This document shows positions 7,846-17,133 of a DNA stretch of 41,888 bases, piece after piece. The notes below the pieces were generated by a model. The model was not told where the DNA came from and ran no database searches. It saw nothing but the letters and a program-made list of their open reading frames with translations. Numbering within the stretch: the stretch's first letter is position 1; each line of letters starts with the position of its first letter. Source of the stretch: Deltaproteobacteria bacterium. Lineage in GTDB: Bacteria; Desulfobacterota; Desulfobacteria; Desulfobacterales; ETH-SRB1. The position numbers were made by a program, and so were the translations under genes. The stretch covers positions 1 to 41,888 of the forward strand of contig JAJSZW010000019.1 in the NCBI GenBank assembly GCA_030262895.1, written 5' to 3'.

Positions 7846-8112
7846 TCAGACTCCTTTTATTATCTTTTTCTGCTGGATTATTTTATTGTAAGCCTCATAG
7901 ACAAAGAGCCAATCAAACCACTCAGCATCATCACCAAGTTTTCCGGCAGCAAACTCTTTGGAAAACTCAACGCTTTTCATCTTATGCTTTCTTTCAAAGC
8001 CTTTGAGGCGCTTGAGATAGTTTGCTGCCTTTACGCTCAACAGTTTCTCTTTTAAGACTATACTGGATTTCACTATCGGTAACGCTTCGCCCGTTATCTC
8101 TATTTGCTGCAT
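7846..8112 (-). CDS. Small antitoxin-like hypothetical protein
   Basis: The start at 8112 is chosen for its GGAGGAACAT leader; the ORF can be extended four codons to a TTG. The protein (88 residues) has a beta-like N-terminus (IEITGEALPIVKSS), a basic coiled-coil-like middle (KAANYLKRLKGFERKHKM) and a conserved-looking end, KLGDDAEWFDWLFVYEA. I have seen this GxLGDDxExFxW ending in small proteins beside toxin-antitoxin genes, but cannot name the family. Its stop overlaps an ATG that opens only eight codons, so a downstream partner may have been lost. It truncates the duplicate glycosyltransferase copy. Confidence 0.45.
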   Translation of the reverse strand: MQQIEITGEALPIVKSSIVLKEKLLSVKAANYLKRLKGFERKHKMKSVEFSKEFAAGKLGDDAEWFDWLFVYEAYNKIIQQKKIIKGV

Positions 8113-8405
8113 ATGTTCCTCCAATTTCCCCTGCTATATCCAAGGTTTTTATCTCTGAAAAGGGTTTTTACCTCGCAATCCCAATCAACCTGTGTCGCGA
8201 TCCGGCGCGCCTGCTCCACTTTTTCCGCCTCGCCAGCCTTATCAGCCCTCGGCCCATCGGCGGCGACATAAAACCGCGGTGGTTTGGCCTTGCGAATTGT
8301 CTCAAGCACCTGTTTGGTTGTATCAGGACGGTTAAAGAGCAGGAAGAGAACCGCTGTTTTCAGCGGGTGCGGAGGGGTAAACGTATTTGATGAAATTTTT
8401 TGCAC
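8100..8405 (-). pseudogene. Truncated duplicate of the HlpA-like glycosyltransferase
   Basis: From PHPLKTAVLFLLFNRPDTTK to TLFRDKNLGYS this frame is a near-identical copy of the N-terminal 80 residues of the gene at 6000-6980 (about 8141-8378 against 6684-6921). The homology stops abruptly at the TATAGCAGG motif where the leader of the 88-residue gene begins. No metal-binding EDD motif or acceptor domain remains, so it cannot be a working enzyme. The duplication flanks a small-gene and toxin-antitoxin block, suggesting that block arrived during or after the duplication. Confidence 0.8.
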
Positions 8406-8413
8406 ATCGACCT

Positions 8414-8664
8414 CTATTTAGGACTCAACAATCCCTCAAAATACTCAATAGTCTTTACCAGCCCGTCTTCCAGTTCAATCTTCGGCTTCCAATCCAGCTC
8501 CTCTTTTGCCAGTGTATTATCAGGCTTACTTTGCTTTGGGTCATCACTCAGCACTGGCGTAGAAGTTGTCAACGCAGATGACTTCGTGGCCATGTTTAAG
8601 CGGCTTTTCACAGAGATGGGAGCCGAAAAAAACCGGCTCCGCCAGTAATAATGGCCTTTTTCAT
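8414..8664 (-). pseudogene. NAD-dependent epimerase/UDP-glucuronate decarboxylase, internally deleted
   Basis: The ATG at 8664 overlaps the flippase stop as ATGA. It begins KKAIITGGAGF, the Rossmann GGxGF nucleotide-binding loop. After a +1 slip in a T7 run (six T expected) it continues GSHLCEKPLKHGHEVICVDN, then jumps directly to SDDPKQSKPDNTLAKEELDW and LEDGLVKTIEYFEGLL, the C-terminal signature of UDP-xylose synthase-type enzymes. Roughly 230 residues, including the YxxxK catalytic site, are missing. What remains is two ends of one gene fused by deletion, with an additional frameshift. Loss would remove a UDP-sugar supply step unless another copy exists elsewhere. Confidence 0.8.
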
Positions 8665-9974
8665 ATAATTATCTTCTTAATAAAATAAAACGGGTTTAAA
8701 GCATTTGTCTTCAGTTTAAGTGAGGGATAAGTTTGTTTATCAAAAATATCATATATTAAATTTGCTGTCATTTGCCCTAAGAGGGTGGCTATTGCAGCGC
8801 CATGTATTCCGTACAACGGAATTAGAATTAAGTTCAAAACAACATTAGAAATCATCCCAATAGATGTCCGATATAAATTTTTCTTAATATAATTTTCTAC
8901 AATAAACCATTTTGAACACGCCACCCCCAAAAACACAAACACCCCCGCCCAAATATGAATACTCAAAACCCCTGCTGCCGGCAAGAATGCATCCCCATAC
9001 AACACCCTGATTACCCAGGGCGCCACAAAGGTTGTCGGCAGGGCAATAGCCACTGCCAGCCAGACCATCAGATCATAGAGTTTCTGCAATCTTTGATAAT
9101 AAAGCTCTTCGCTTTGTTTTTTAGCATTGATAATCGCCGGAAAAACAGATGAAGTAATCGCCATAGGAACAAAATACCACGCCTCGCTCAATCTCACCGC
9201 TGCCGCGTAATGCCCTACCCGTTCCGCATCCAGCATCTCCTTTATCATAACCTGATCTATCTTCATATAGATCGAAATCACCATTCCTGACAATATCAAC
9301 GGCCAGGAATCCCTCAATAATTCTTTTGCTGTCTCCCATCGCCACTTCCAATACCAGATTTTGCCGATATTTTTCAGATACATGGCAGTCAATCCAACTG
9401 CATGCACTACTGCATCGAGCAGAAAGACGCACGCAAACCAGACAAGCGGGGCTGATATCCAGACAAAAATCAGCTTAGTAATGGAAGAGACTACAAGCTG
9501 AACAAGGTGGGCATACACCACAAATTTGGATTTCACCTCTGCCTGATAATTAAGATCAATGACATTAAAGGCCTGGAAGATAACGGCAAAGGCGATGATG
9601 ATAATCAGTATATTTGTTTGGGTGTCATTATGGGTAAACGGGATTGCGGCGGCAATGCCTATCCACATCATGATTGCGCCGCCTGCCTTTAGCCAAAAAG
9701 CCGTGCCAAGCAGTTCATCCCTGCGCTCCGGGGCCTTGACCAGCTCCCGCACCATGATGCCATCAAGCCCCAGAGTTACCAGCGCTGTAAAAAGCACGAC
9801 AAAGCTGCCCGCATAGCTCAAAAGCCCAAACCGCTCCGGCCCGAGATATCGGGCAACATAAACACCGACAAAGAGCGCAACAACCATGCTCAACACACGA
9901 TGGCCCATGAGCCAGGAGGTGTTGCTAAAGTAGCGTTTAAAGCCGGATGACCGAATGTCGATAGCTGTTCTCAA
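8661..9974 (-). CDS. wzx: Oligosaccharide flippase (Wzx, PST/MATE superfamily)
   Basis: A 437-residue polytopic membrane protein of the polysaccharide transporter type, which moves lipid-linked oligosaccharides across the inner membrane. Family marks are the N-terminal NTSWLMGHRVLSMVVALFVG helix, VARYLGPERFGLLSYAGSFV and ELVKAPERRDELLGTAFWLK. About twelve hydrophobic segments are visible, the usual number. The start is a TTG with GAGG five bases upstream; no better ATG exists nearby. It was coupled to the epimerase remnant by an ATGA overlap. The neighbouring glycosyltransferases presumably build the unit it exports. Confidence 0.85.
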   Translation of the reverse strand: MRTAIDIRSSGFKRYFSNTSWLMGHRVLSMVVALFVGVYVARYLGPERFGLLSYAGSFVVLFTALVTLGLDGIMVRELVKAPERRDELLGTAFWLKAGGAIMMWIGIAAAIPFTHNDTQTNILIIIIAFAVIFQAFNVIDLNYQAEVKSKFVVYAHLVQLVVSSITKLIFVWISAPLVWFACVFLLDAVVHAVGLTAMYLKNIGKIWYWKWRWETAKELLRDSWPLILSGMVISIYMKIDQVMIKEMLDAERVGHYAAAVRLSEAWYFVPMAITSSVFPAIINAKKQSEELYYQRLQKLYDLMVWLAVAIALPTTFVAPWVIRVLYGDAFLPAAGVLSIHIWAGVFVFLGVACSKWFIVENYIKKNLYRTSIGMISNVVLNLILIPLYGIHGAAIATLLGQMTANLIYDIFDKQTYPSLKLKTNALNPFYFIKKIII

Positions 9975-10064
9975 ATATTACCTCTTTTTACAGCAATTGC
10001 TGACTCATCCAGTTCAATAATTCTCCTGTTCCATTTTTTCCTTCGTTATCGAGAATCCCACAGA

Positions 10065-10889
10065 CTATCTGTTTAGCAATCCTATCTTCACAAGAAGCGA
10101 GCGGATTTTGTTCTCTAACCCGACTATTTTAAGGAGCCGATAAATCAAATATTCAAAGAGATACGCAATGCCGTTCGCCACCGCTGTTATTTTTCCAATT
10201 TCCTTATGATTTGACTGTATTTCAATTGTTTCAATGATTGTGCGAAACGCATTGTTTCTAGACAAGCCACCTTCGCCAACACAAATTGTAACTTTGTCTA
10301 TGAACAAAGCTTTTATAGAGGAACCAGCACGAAGATCGAATTCCTTATCACCAACAATACGATAGTCCTCCGAGAAACGTCCAAATCGTTCAAACAAAGA
10401 CTGATGGTATAAACTGCCAGGATGGCAGATACAGTGTCTTCTTTTTGCAGATTTCCATTCCCATGCCTTCCCAAAAACTCGTATTTTTCGACCAGATTTA
10501 TCGACCAAAACACCTTTTGCAGAGATAAAGTTAATTTCGCTGGAATGGGCAGAGTAAAGCATAGACTTTATGGAATTAGCGCTTGCAAAGAAGTCGTCTG
10601 CTCCGACAAAAGAAATCCACTCTCCTCGTGCGTGATTCAATGCTTTGTTCCAGGCATGGTAAATACCGCGGTCCGGCTTCGACTGCCAAAAAGCAATTTT
10701 CTTACTGTTATGTTTGATGATATCAACACTACCGTCAGTCGATCCTCCATCAATGAGAATTAGTTCCATGTGAGGATATGACTGATTGACTACGCTGTCG
10801 ATACAGCGTTGCAGGGTGGCTGAACTATTAAGTACAGCAACGATAACAGTGACCAATGGTTGATATAGTAACTTAAAGTCTTTTGTCAT
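10065..10889 (-). CDS. Glycosyltransferase family 2
   Basis: A 274-residue GT-A enzyme. PLVTVIVAVLNSSATLQRCI opens the Rossmann-like nucleotide-binding domain, and the next strand reads MELILIDGGSTDGSVDII. KPDRGIYHAWNKALNHARGE precedes WISFVGADDFF, whose acidic pair binds the metal and sugar nucleotide. CHPGSLYHQSLFERFGRFSE fits the acceptor-binding region of WbbD/WcaA-like members. The C-terminal part is basic and amphipathic, consistent with a peripheral membrane enzyme. No strong ribosome-binding site is seen at the ATG. Donor and acceptor are unknown. Confidence 0.8.
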   Translation of the reverse strand: MTKDFKLLYQPLVTVIVAVLNSSATLQRCIDSVVNQSYPHMELILIDGGSTDGSVDIIKHNSKKIAFWQSKPDRGIYHAWNKALNHARGEWISFVGADDFFASANSIKSMLYSAHSSEINFISAKGVLVDKSGRKIRVFGKAWEWKSAKRRHCICHPGSLYHQSLFERFGRFSEDYRIVGDKEFDLRAGSSIKALFIDKVTICVGEGGLSRNNAFRTIIETIEIQSNHKEIGKITAVANGIAYLFEYLIYRLLKIVGLENKIRSLLVKIGLLNR

Positions 10890-10970
10890 ACTACATACGG
10901 TGTTCAGTTTTTAAGTTCAAGATTTTTACGAAATCATCAAAAAAAGACAACTGCAAAGTACCAAACAAAA

Positions 10971-11186
10971 TTAGACAACAGACTCCAATACCTCTAAAAC
11001 TTTTTGAGCAGTGATCTTCCACGAAAACTTCGTTGCACGTTTAAACCCTTTCTTGCGTAATTCATCCGCAAATTGGGCATTGTCAATAACTTTCCATATT
11101 GCCTGTGATATTTCCTCAACACAGTATGGGTTAATAAGAACTGCTGCATCTCCTACTACTGTGTATATTATCGTCCCATGGCACAT
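10971..11186 (-). pseudogene. C-terminal remnant of a second GT4 glycosyltransferase
   Basis: The frame encodes TVVGDAAVLINPYCVEEISQ, AIWKVIDNAQFADELRKKGF and KRATKFSWKITAQKVLEVLE, the donor-site end and final helices of GT4 enzymes. The usual EVVGDAA has TVVGDAA, so the catalytic-region glutamate side is already altered. Upstream of about 11186 the homology stops in roughly 80 bp of AT-rich sequence before the next GT4 gene. The N-terminal domain and most of the C-terminal domain are gone, so this is a stub and not a working gene. Confidence 0.75.
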
Positions 11187-11267
11187 ATATGACTCTGTTG
11201 ATTTAATGCGATATCAATTTTACTACAATTATAGTTTTTTGTATCGTGTATTAATAATAGGATACAA

Positions 11268-12488
11268 TCAATCAGAGTTATATATCTTCTCCCATTTGCG
11301 GGCCAGTTTTAGCCAATTAAAGAGATTTGAGCGCTTGAGAATGGTAGACTTTGGCCATCTTCCCTTTTCTTTAGCTTCCAGCACACGCTGTATCCCTTTT
11401 GCCAACGCGACGGACGATCCTGGGTTTACAAGCCACTCATGGAAATCTGGGCCCAATAGTTCACGCCGGTCACCCACGTCACCGGTTACTATGGGGTGCC
11501 CGGTTGCCAGACTTTCGATCAACTTAAGGGGGCAGCGGGCTCTAGCCACGTCATCAGCGTAAACAGGATCTACCATGACATCAGTCAAATTGTAATAGCT
11601 CAAAGCTTCTGAGTACGTCACTTGGCCCGTAAAAATGATTTGGGTTGAATAGGACTTTTTTGCAGCAAAGGTACCCAAGTAAGCCTCATCTGCCCCGCTG
11701 CCTACTATCAGAAGTTGACTTTGCGGCAAGTCCTCGACTAATAACTCAAAAGCATCAAATAGCAGATTTACAGGATGAGATCTAAGGTCAAGCGCACCAA
11801 CGTAACCAATAACCGGCCCTCCTGTTTTTAACCTCTTCTGAACATTTTCAACTGAGGATGTGTATGGCTCACACTTGACTGTTTCGGGATCCGTCCCGTT
11901 CGGTACATGAACAATAGAATTTGCAGGTACTCCCAGAGCCAGGTACCGATCCCTTAGAAAATAAGTATTCACAGTCACACCGTCTGCCTTGCAGGGAAGC
12001 CAATCTTCCATCCATGCCACCAACTTCTGTTGCCAGCGAGCAGAAAAGCGGTTTGCTTGAGCTTCGTAATCGTCACAATCTACGAACAAACGGATGCAAC
12101 GCAAACGACTAATGAGCCAGCCGGCCATACCGTTTTGTGGTTGTGGCTTCCCCACATGAACAGCATCGGCAGGCAGTTGCAAGCCGTTAAGCAGGAATCC
12201 CATAAATCCGCTGAATACCACCCATAGTAATTGCAAAAGAGGAAAATCATACTTCTGCCCGCCACGCTTAAGGACATGCATCTGACCCACATAGTGGATT
12301 TGAATTGGTTCTCTTTTCGTTGGGACCTTATACCTTAGGTGAGAGCAGCTAGATAAGTCGTGATGTAAGGCAAGAATTGTAATCTGATGACCAAGGCTGG
12401 CTAACTCTCGGGCCAAAGGCAAACAACGAGCTCGGCCATAAGGGCTCTCGAGGCTGGAGGTGATCAAAAAGAGAATTTTCATCGGCAT
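11268..12488 (-). CDS. Glycosyltransferase family 4
   Basis: A GT-B enzyme of about 406 residues. The N-terminus KILFLITSSLESPYGRARCL and ARELASLGHQITILALHHDL forms the acceptor domain. PVIGYVGALDLRSHPVNLLF begins the nucleotide-sugar domain, followed by QLLIVGSGADEAYL. CPLKLIESLATGHPIVTGDV is the conserved donor-binding E..A motif. Three start codons lie within ten bases (TTG 12491, ATG 12488, ATG 12482) and none has a strong ribosome-binding site. It lies between the GT4 at 12563 and a GT4 stub, in the same direction as the rest of the glycan cluster. Confidence 0.8.
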   Translation of the reverse strand: MPMKILFLITSSLESPYGRARCLPLARELASLGHQITILALHHDLSSCSHLRYKVPTKREPIQIHYVGQMHVLKRGGQKYDFPLLQLLWVVFSGFMGFLLNGLQLPADAVHVGKPQPQNGMAGWLISRLRCIRLFVDCDDYEAQANRFSARWQQKLVAWMEDWLPCKADGVTVNTYFLRDRYLALGVPANSIVHVPNGTDPETVKCEPYTSSVENVQKRLKTGGPVIGYVGALDLRSHPVNLLFDAFELLVEDLPQSQLLIVGSGADEAYLGTFAAKKSYSTQIIFTGQVTYSEALSYYNLTDVMVDPVYADDVARARCPLKLIESLATGHPIVTGDVGDRRELLGPDFHEWLVNPGSSVALAKGIQRVLEAKEKGRWPKSTILKRSNLFNWLKLARKWEKIYNSD

Positions 12489-12562
12489 CAAAGTTTCAGG
12501 TGATAATATACGAAGTTATCTCAAGTTCCACGAACTCAGTTTCTGTCTTTGCATTGTTGCTT

Positions 12563-13687
12563 CTACGTTGAGGCCAATTCATCGACTACGTCAACCATTC
12601 GGTCCCATGAAAACCTGTAACTATCTTTTTTGATATTCTCTGCAAATTCTTCTGCCTGTTTCTCCTGAAAGAATTTAATTATGGCAGTTGCAATGTCTGA
12701 GGAAGATTCTGGAGATACCAGATAACCGGTTTCCCCATCCTTTACTACTTCAGGCAGACAGCCAACTCGAGTAGCAACAACCGGCTTATAAAAACCAAAA
12801 GCAATTTGTATTATACCGCTTCCAGTGGCTGAAATATATGGTTGTACTACCAGATCGACAGCACTGAAATATTTGCCGACCTCCTCATTTGGAACATACT
12901 CATCCACAAAAATAACGTTTTTCTTAACGCTTAGTTTATCAACAAGATCAAGATAGTAATTCTTGTCCTTCCAGAATTCCCCGACAACAAGCAACGTCAC
13001 CTGCACTGTGGGTAATACTTTGGGAATCGCTTCCAGAAGATATTTGAGCCCCTTATATTCTCTGACAAACCCAAAAAACAAAAGAACATTTCCAGCGATC
13101 CCAAAACGTTTTCTGATCTCCCGTGGATCAAAATCAGATTGTTTAAAAACGTCGTACGTGGGGTGAAAAGTTTTCCTCACCTTTGCGCATGGAAGAATAT
13201 CTTTCAGGTTATCAAGATCTTCCTGCGAATGAACGATAAAATAATTTCCGTTTTTTAATACAATACGTGTTAGAATCCTATCTATCCATTTTGACTCGTG
13301 CTCAACCACGTTGTGACAGTGGAAAAGAATTTTTGTTTCGCTGAACAGCTTGACAAGAATTGATATGGTCAAGAATTGCGGCGCCCAAAAAGAAACCCAC
13401 CACGGAACGATCAGTAGATCAGACTTCGACATTATAATTTTCCAGGCGACTATTAACCATGATATGGGGTTCATAGAATCAAGGATTCTCTCAACGCCCT
13501 CTTCTTTTATGTGGGTTTGGCTCGGATCAATATCTGTCTTGCCTGGAAAAAGCCAGCAGGGGTATTGCCTCTTAAACGCAAAGAAAGAAACATCATGCTT
13601 TTTTTTCAAATTGCGAAACAATAGAGTAGTATAGTGTGATATGCCACCACGAAATGGATATGTGGGACCAATTAAACAAATCTTCAT
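12563..13687 (-). CDS. Glycosyltransferase family 4
   Basis: A 374-residue GT-B enzyme. It opens with KICLIGPTYPFRGGISHYTT, a glycine-rich acceptor-domain start. VLLFFGFVREYKGLKYLLEA is the hinge-to-donor-domain strand, and QPYISATGSGIIQIAFGFYK followed by PVVATRVGCLPEVVKDGETG is the donor-binding region with its catalytic-side glutamate. It overlaps the upstream GT2 gene by 4 bp (ATGA), so the two are translationally coupled. Length and motifs look complete. The transferred sugar cannot be predicted. Confidence 0.85.
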   Translation of the reverse strand: MKICLIGPTYPFRGGISHYTTLLFRNLKKKHDVSFFAFKRQYPCWLFPGKTDIDPSQTHIKEEGVERILDSMNPISWLIVAWKIIMSKSDLLIVPWWVSFWAPQFLTISILVKLFSETKILFHCHNVVEHESKWIDRILTRIVLKNGNYFIVHSQEDLDNLKDILPCAKVRKTFHPTYDVFKQSDFDPREIRKRFGIAGNVLLFFGFVREYKGLKYLLEAIPKVLPTVQVTLLVVGEFWKDKNYYLDLVDKLSVKKNVIFVDEYVPNEEVGKYFSAVDLVVQPYISATGSGIIQIAFGFYKPVVATRVGCLPEVVKDGETGYLVSPESSSDIATAIIKFFQEKQAEEFAENIKKDSYRFSWDRMVDVVDELAST

Positions 13688-14646
13688 TTCTTTTTATTAG
13701 GATTCAAATGAGTTAGTTCTATACGCCTCACTCGAAGAAGAGTTTCCTCTATGAGCCTGCGATTAAAGGAGATAACGTCAGCAACAAGCCCAACCACCAA
13801 AACCTGAAAACCAACAATAAATAGAATTGCCGCAAAAATCAATGACTGAATATGACCGCCACCCTGCCCCATAAAATAATAGATCAAAAAACGTACTGAA
13901 GGAATAAGTCCTGCAAGAATAAAGAAAAAACCAATATAGAAAAACACCCGAAATGGTTGATACATAGTGTACATGCGAATCATTGTGGTCAGTGAACGTT
14001 CAATGAAGTTGGGAATACTTTTAAAAAGCCTTGATTCACGCGTTTTGGGATTCGTGCCTATGGGAACACTAATTACTGCAAGTTGTTTCTTGCCTGCCTG
14101 GATAATGGTTTCAATCGTATATGAAAAAGGTGAAACAATATTCATTTGCAAGGCTGCTTCCCGTCTAAAAGCTCTAAAACCGCTTACAGCATCCGGAACA
14201 TCGGTTTCAGAAAGACCGCGCAGCACCCAGCTTCCCACTTTTTGCAGTTTTTTCTTTATGGGGCTAAAATGTGGAATCTTTTCAGTCTGACGATCACCTA
14301 TCACGATATCAGCTTCGCCTTTCAAGATGGGCGCTATGAGCTTGGGGATATCTTCTCCCTTATACTGATTATCTCCATCGGTATTGACAATAATATCAGC
14401 ACCAAGTCTCAGGCAGGCATCCAATCCGGCAAGAAAGGTGCGGGCAAGTCCCTTGTTGCAAATGTTTCGCACGATGTGATCAACACCGATTTCTTTTGCT
14501 ATCTCCACGGTTTTATCTGTGCTGCCATCGTCAATGATAAGGATTTCTACCTGGTCAACTCCCTCTATTTTGCGGGGGATATCTTTTACTGTTTGTGGCA
14601 AACTGCGCTCTTCATTGTAGCATGGTACTTGGACTATGAGCTTCAT
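13684..14646 (-). CDS. GT2 polyprenyl-phosphate glycosyltransferase (DPM1/GtrB-like) with C-terminal membrane segments
   Basis: A 320-residue protein with an N-terminal GT-A domain: LIVQVPCYNEERSLPQTVKD, EILIIDDGSTDKTVEIAKE, NKGLARTFLAGLDACLRLGA and DIIVNTDGDNQYKGEDIPKL, whose DGD is the metal site. VSGFRAFRREAALQMN is the conserved acceptor-side block. Two strong transmembrane helices follow (about residues 237-257 and 269-292). Such enzymes charge undecaprenyl phosphate with a sugar, supplying a lipid-linked donor for GT-C membrane transferases such as those encoded divergently downstream of 15192. It appears to be the first gene of the minus-strand cluster. Confidence 0.85.
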   Translation of the reverse strand: MKLIVQVPCYNEERSLPQTVKDIPRKIEGVDQVEILIIDDGSTDKTVEIAKEIGVDHIVRNICNKGLARTFLAGLDACLRLGADIIVNTDGDNQYKGEDIPKLIAPILKGEADIVIGDRQTEKIPHFSPIKKKLQKVGSWVLRGLSETDVPDAVSGFRAFRREAALQMNIVSPFSYTIETIIQAGKKQLAVISVPIGTNPKTRESRLFKSIPNFIERSLTTMIRMYTMYQPFRVFFYIGFFFILAGLIPSVRFLIYYFMGQGGGHIQSLIFAAILFIVGFQVLVVGLVADVISFNRRLIEETLLRVRRIELTHLNPNKKK

Positions 14647-15191
14647 GAAATCACTTCAATGTCTTTATCGGGTGGGGGTTCGTGTTTCTTCATGTTCAAA
14701 AAGAGATGATCGAATACTTATTTATCTGAATAATCAGGAAGTTATTTTGAGATGTAGCCAATTTTTTGTCAAGATGTTTTTTGATATTATTTCATTTGCC
14801 ACAAAACTTACAAAGATAGGTTAGCTCTAATTTTAGCTGCCACGGCTTCATGGCCTGCGACTTGCGTATGCGGCAAACGATATAAGAGATTTGGAAATAA
14901 ATTACATATAATTTAGCGAGTTAATTTCATAATACAGGCATCACTTTATTTTCAGATATATATTAACTGTTTGATATTTATGTAAATACATATTAGCAGT
15001 TGATTTTTGCATGATTTTTGCATGCTTAAAACTTTACTTTCTTTAAGGACTTTGCAAAGATTTGAATGCACATATGAGAAAGGATAGGAAATATTGTAGC
15101 CGTTCACGGCTTAAAACTTGAAATTGGAAAATAGAAATTAGGGAGAGATTAGAAATATTATATCGCTTTTAGCTGAGTTGCTTATTTACAA
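14647..15191. other. AT-rich divergent intergenic region with a partial GTAG element
   Basis: This 545-bp interval separates the minus-strand glycan cluster from the plus-strand GT-C genes and must hold promoters for both, though I cannot assign a convincing -35/-10 pair. From 15096 it carries the left end of the GTAACCGTTCACGG element family and about 55 bp of its interior. GAAATATT flanks that piece on both sides (15088-15095 and 15152-15159), suggesting an insertion whose right end has since been altered. No coding sequence is recognised. Confidence 0.6.
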
Positions 15192-17133
15192 ATGAATGCT
15201 TCCATACCCATGACATCGACAGAAAAATTTAAGACCAAATTGCTTTTTCTGATTGGCTTTGCCCATATCCTGATTTCCGTTTTCACAATCATCCCGGGTT
15301 ATATCTCCATTGATGAGATTACATACCACAGGATGACAAAGAGCTTTTCGGAATCTGGTGGTCTTGAAATATGGAATGGCTATCGAGAATATCCGTCTCC
15401 GGAACTGGAGACGCGTTTTATATTTGCCCGCAACGGGAGACTTGTTTCCCAATATCCTTACCTTTTTCCCGTGCTCAGCACACCGTTTTACCGTATCTTG
15501 GGGTATCGCGGTCTGTTTTTTATCAATGTTATTGCATTTGTCGGCATTGTTTTTTTCTGTTACGCCATTGCAAGAAAACTTTTTCAGGATCGGAATCTGG
15601 CCTTAAACTCATGTTTTATTCTTATTTTCGCAACCTTTTCCTGGGAATAGTCGCAAGCAGCATGGCCTCACGCTACCGCAACTTTTTTCCATATAGCAAC
15701 CTTCTATATTTTTGTCTGCTCGTTCTATGCGAAAACAGGGCGAATGGCATTTTTGCTTGCTCTGGCGTCTGGTTTTATCACAGGATTTGCCATGGGAATC
15801 CGTCTTGATTCCATCTTCGTGCTTCCATGTCTCATTATCCCTTTCCTTTTTCTGAAACCATACCGTCCGCTGCCTGCCCTTGCAACCTGCATCGGAGCAC
15901 TTCCCGGTTTGGTCATTCTCACCGCCACGAACTACGCAAAATTTGGTGTCCTTTCACCCTTTTCCTATGGCCGCTCTATGGATGCATCGGAACTCAAACG
16001 ATATTTGCCTTTTGCCGTGCTGGGCATACTTACAATCATCATTTCATGGGTATTAACGCGACGCCCGGTGATCTCCTGCATGCGCCGTTACAAACGTGCA
16101 GCCGTTATTGCGATAATTTTGTTGGTGGGTGTTCTTGCAATGATTCCTCACGTGCGAAGCACGGTCGGAAACTCTTTGAACGGAGCTTACCAACTGATTG
16201 TTGACTTTCGTGTGCGAGATCTTGACATCAAAGAAGGGGGCTTGTCGCGCAGCGAGGGAGGAGGAATGGTCTATATAAATGGGCTGAAAAAATCGCTGCT
16301 ACAAAGTTGCCCTTACCTTGTAGTGTTGCTGCTCCCTTTTCTGAGAATTATACGTAATGACAAAGAGACTGTACAGCTCACAATATTATTTCTTGTCCCT
16401 GTAGCTTTTATAGGTTTTTATGCGTATCGTAATGGCTGGCACGGTGGATTGTGCATGAATCTCAGGTACTTTATTCCAATTTTACCTTTTACCTCTATGC
16501 TTTCCGCCTACGCCTGGCGCGAGTTGTCTGCGAATATAAATTTAAACTGGGGCAGGTTATGTTTAATAACTGTTTTTGTGTTTACTATCCTTTTTTTGAC
16601 GACACAAACAAAAATTGACGCTCAGGAATTTCCTTTTCTTACCCTGCCGTTGCTATTGGCATTGCTGCTGACTATTCTCCTGTTGGTACGCGAGAACTTT
16701 GCAAAGCTCAATCGCTACATTTTCCCACGTGCTACTGTAGCGATATTCTTTGCAGCAATAGTATGGTCAAGCCTTGTAGCATTTTTGTACGACTATCCTC
16801 GCGCCCGCTATCTCAGATCGTACAGTTTTAGTGTTGCCAACGATACTGCAAAAGTTGTTTCCCAAAACTCAATTTTTTTTTGCCGCCAATTATGATGCGT
16901 TTTCAGGTTTGATTGAACGAGGACTGATACGTATTGCTATTCCAAGTAGAGACAACTTTCATGATTTTCCCACATTGATCAAATATCATTTACAAAATAG
17001 CCATTCGGTTTATGGTGCTTTTTCTTCCTTGCAGTGGGAAGATATCAAGAAAAGAGGCCTGATTGATAGCTTTGAAGTTGTTCCGATTGAATTTGACCAT
17101 GATTACGCTTTGTCCGAATTGGTCATGAAATGA
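15192..17133 (+). pseudogene. GT-C (GT39/ArnT-like) membrane glycosyltransferase broken by an amber codon and a frameshift
   Basis: Three consecutive open segments belong to one gene of about 646 codons. The first has the GT-C hallmark acidic loop (PGYISIDEITYHRM, about residue 40) after the first membrane helix. It stops at TAG 15648-15650 in the middle of IFATFSWE, but the same frame continues SQAAWPHATATFFHIATFYI into the second segment. The second segment ends at a T9 run (16873-16881); reading eight T joins VVSQNSIFF to AANYDAFSGLIERGLIR, the soluble C-terminal domain. The family transfers sugars from polyprenyl-phosphate donors. It ends 4 bp inside the next gene. Either decayed or mis-sequenced at two points. 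Confidence 0.75.

Noticed and set aside
1903..15650. Amber (TAG) read-through or pyrrolysine decoding at 1903 and 15648
   Set aside because: Several intact genes here, such as rcpC, tadC and the OmpA-family gene, end normally in TAG, and the two interrupted genes show other signs of decay or sit in eroding regions. Recoding is not needed.
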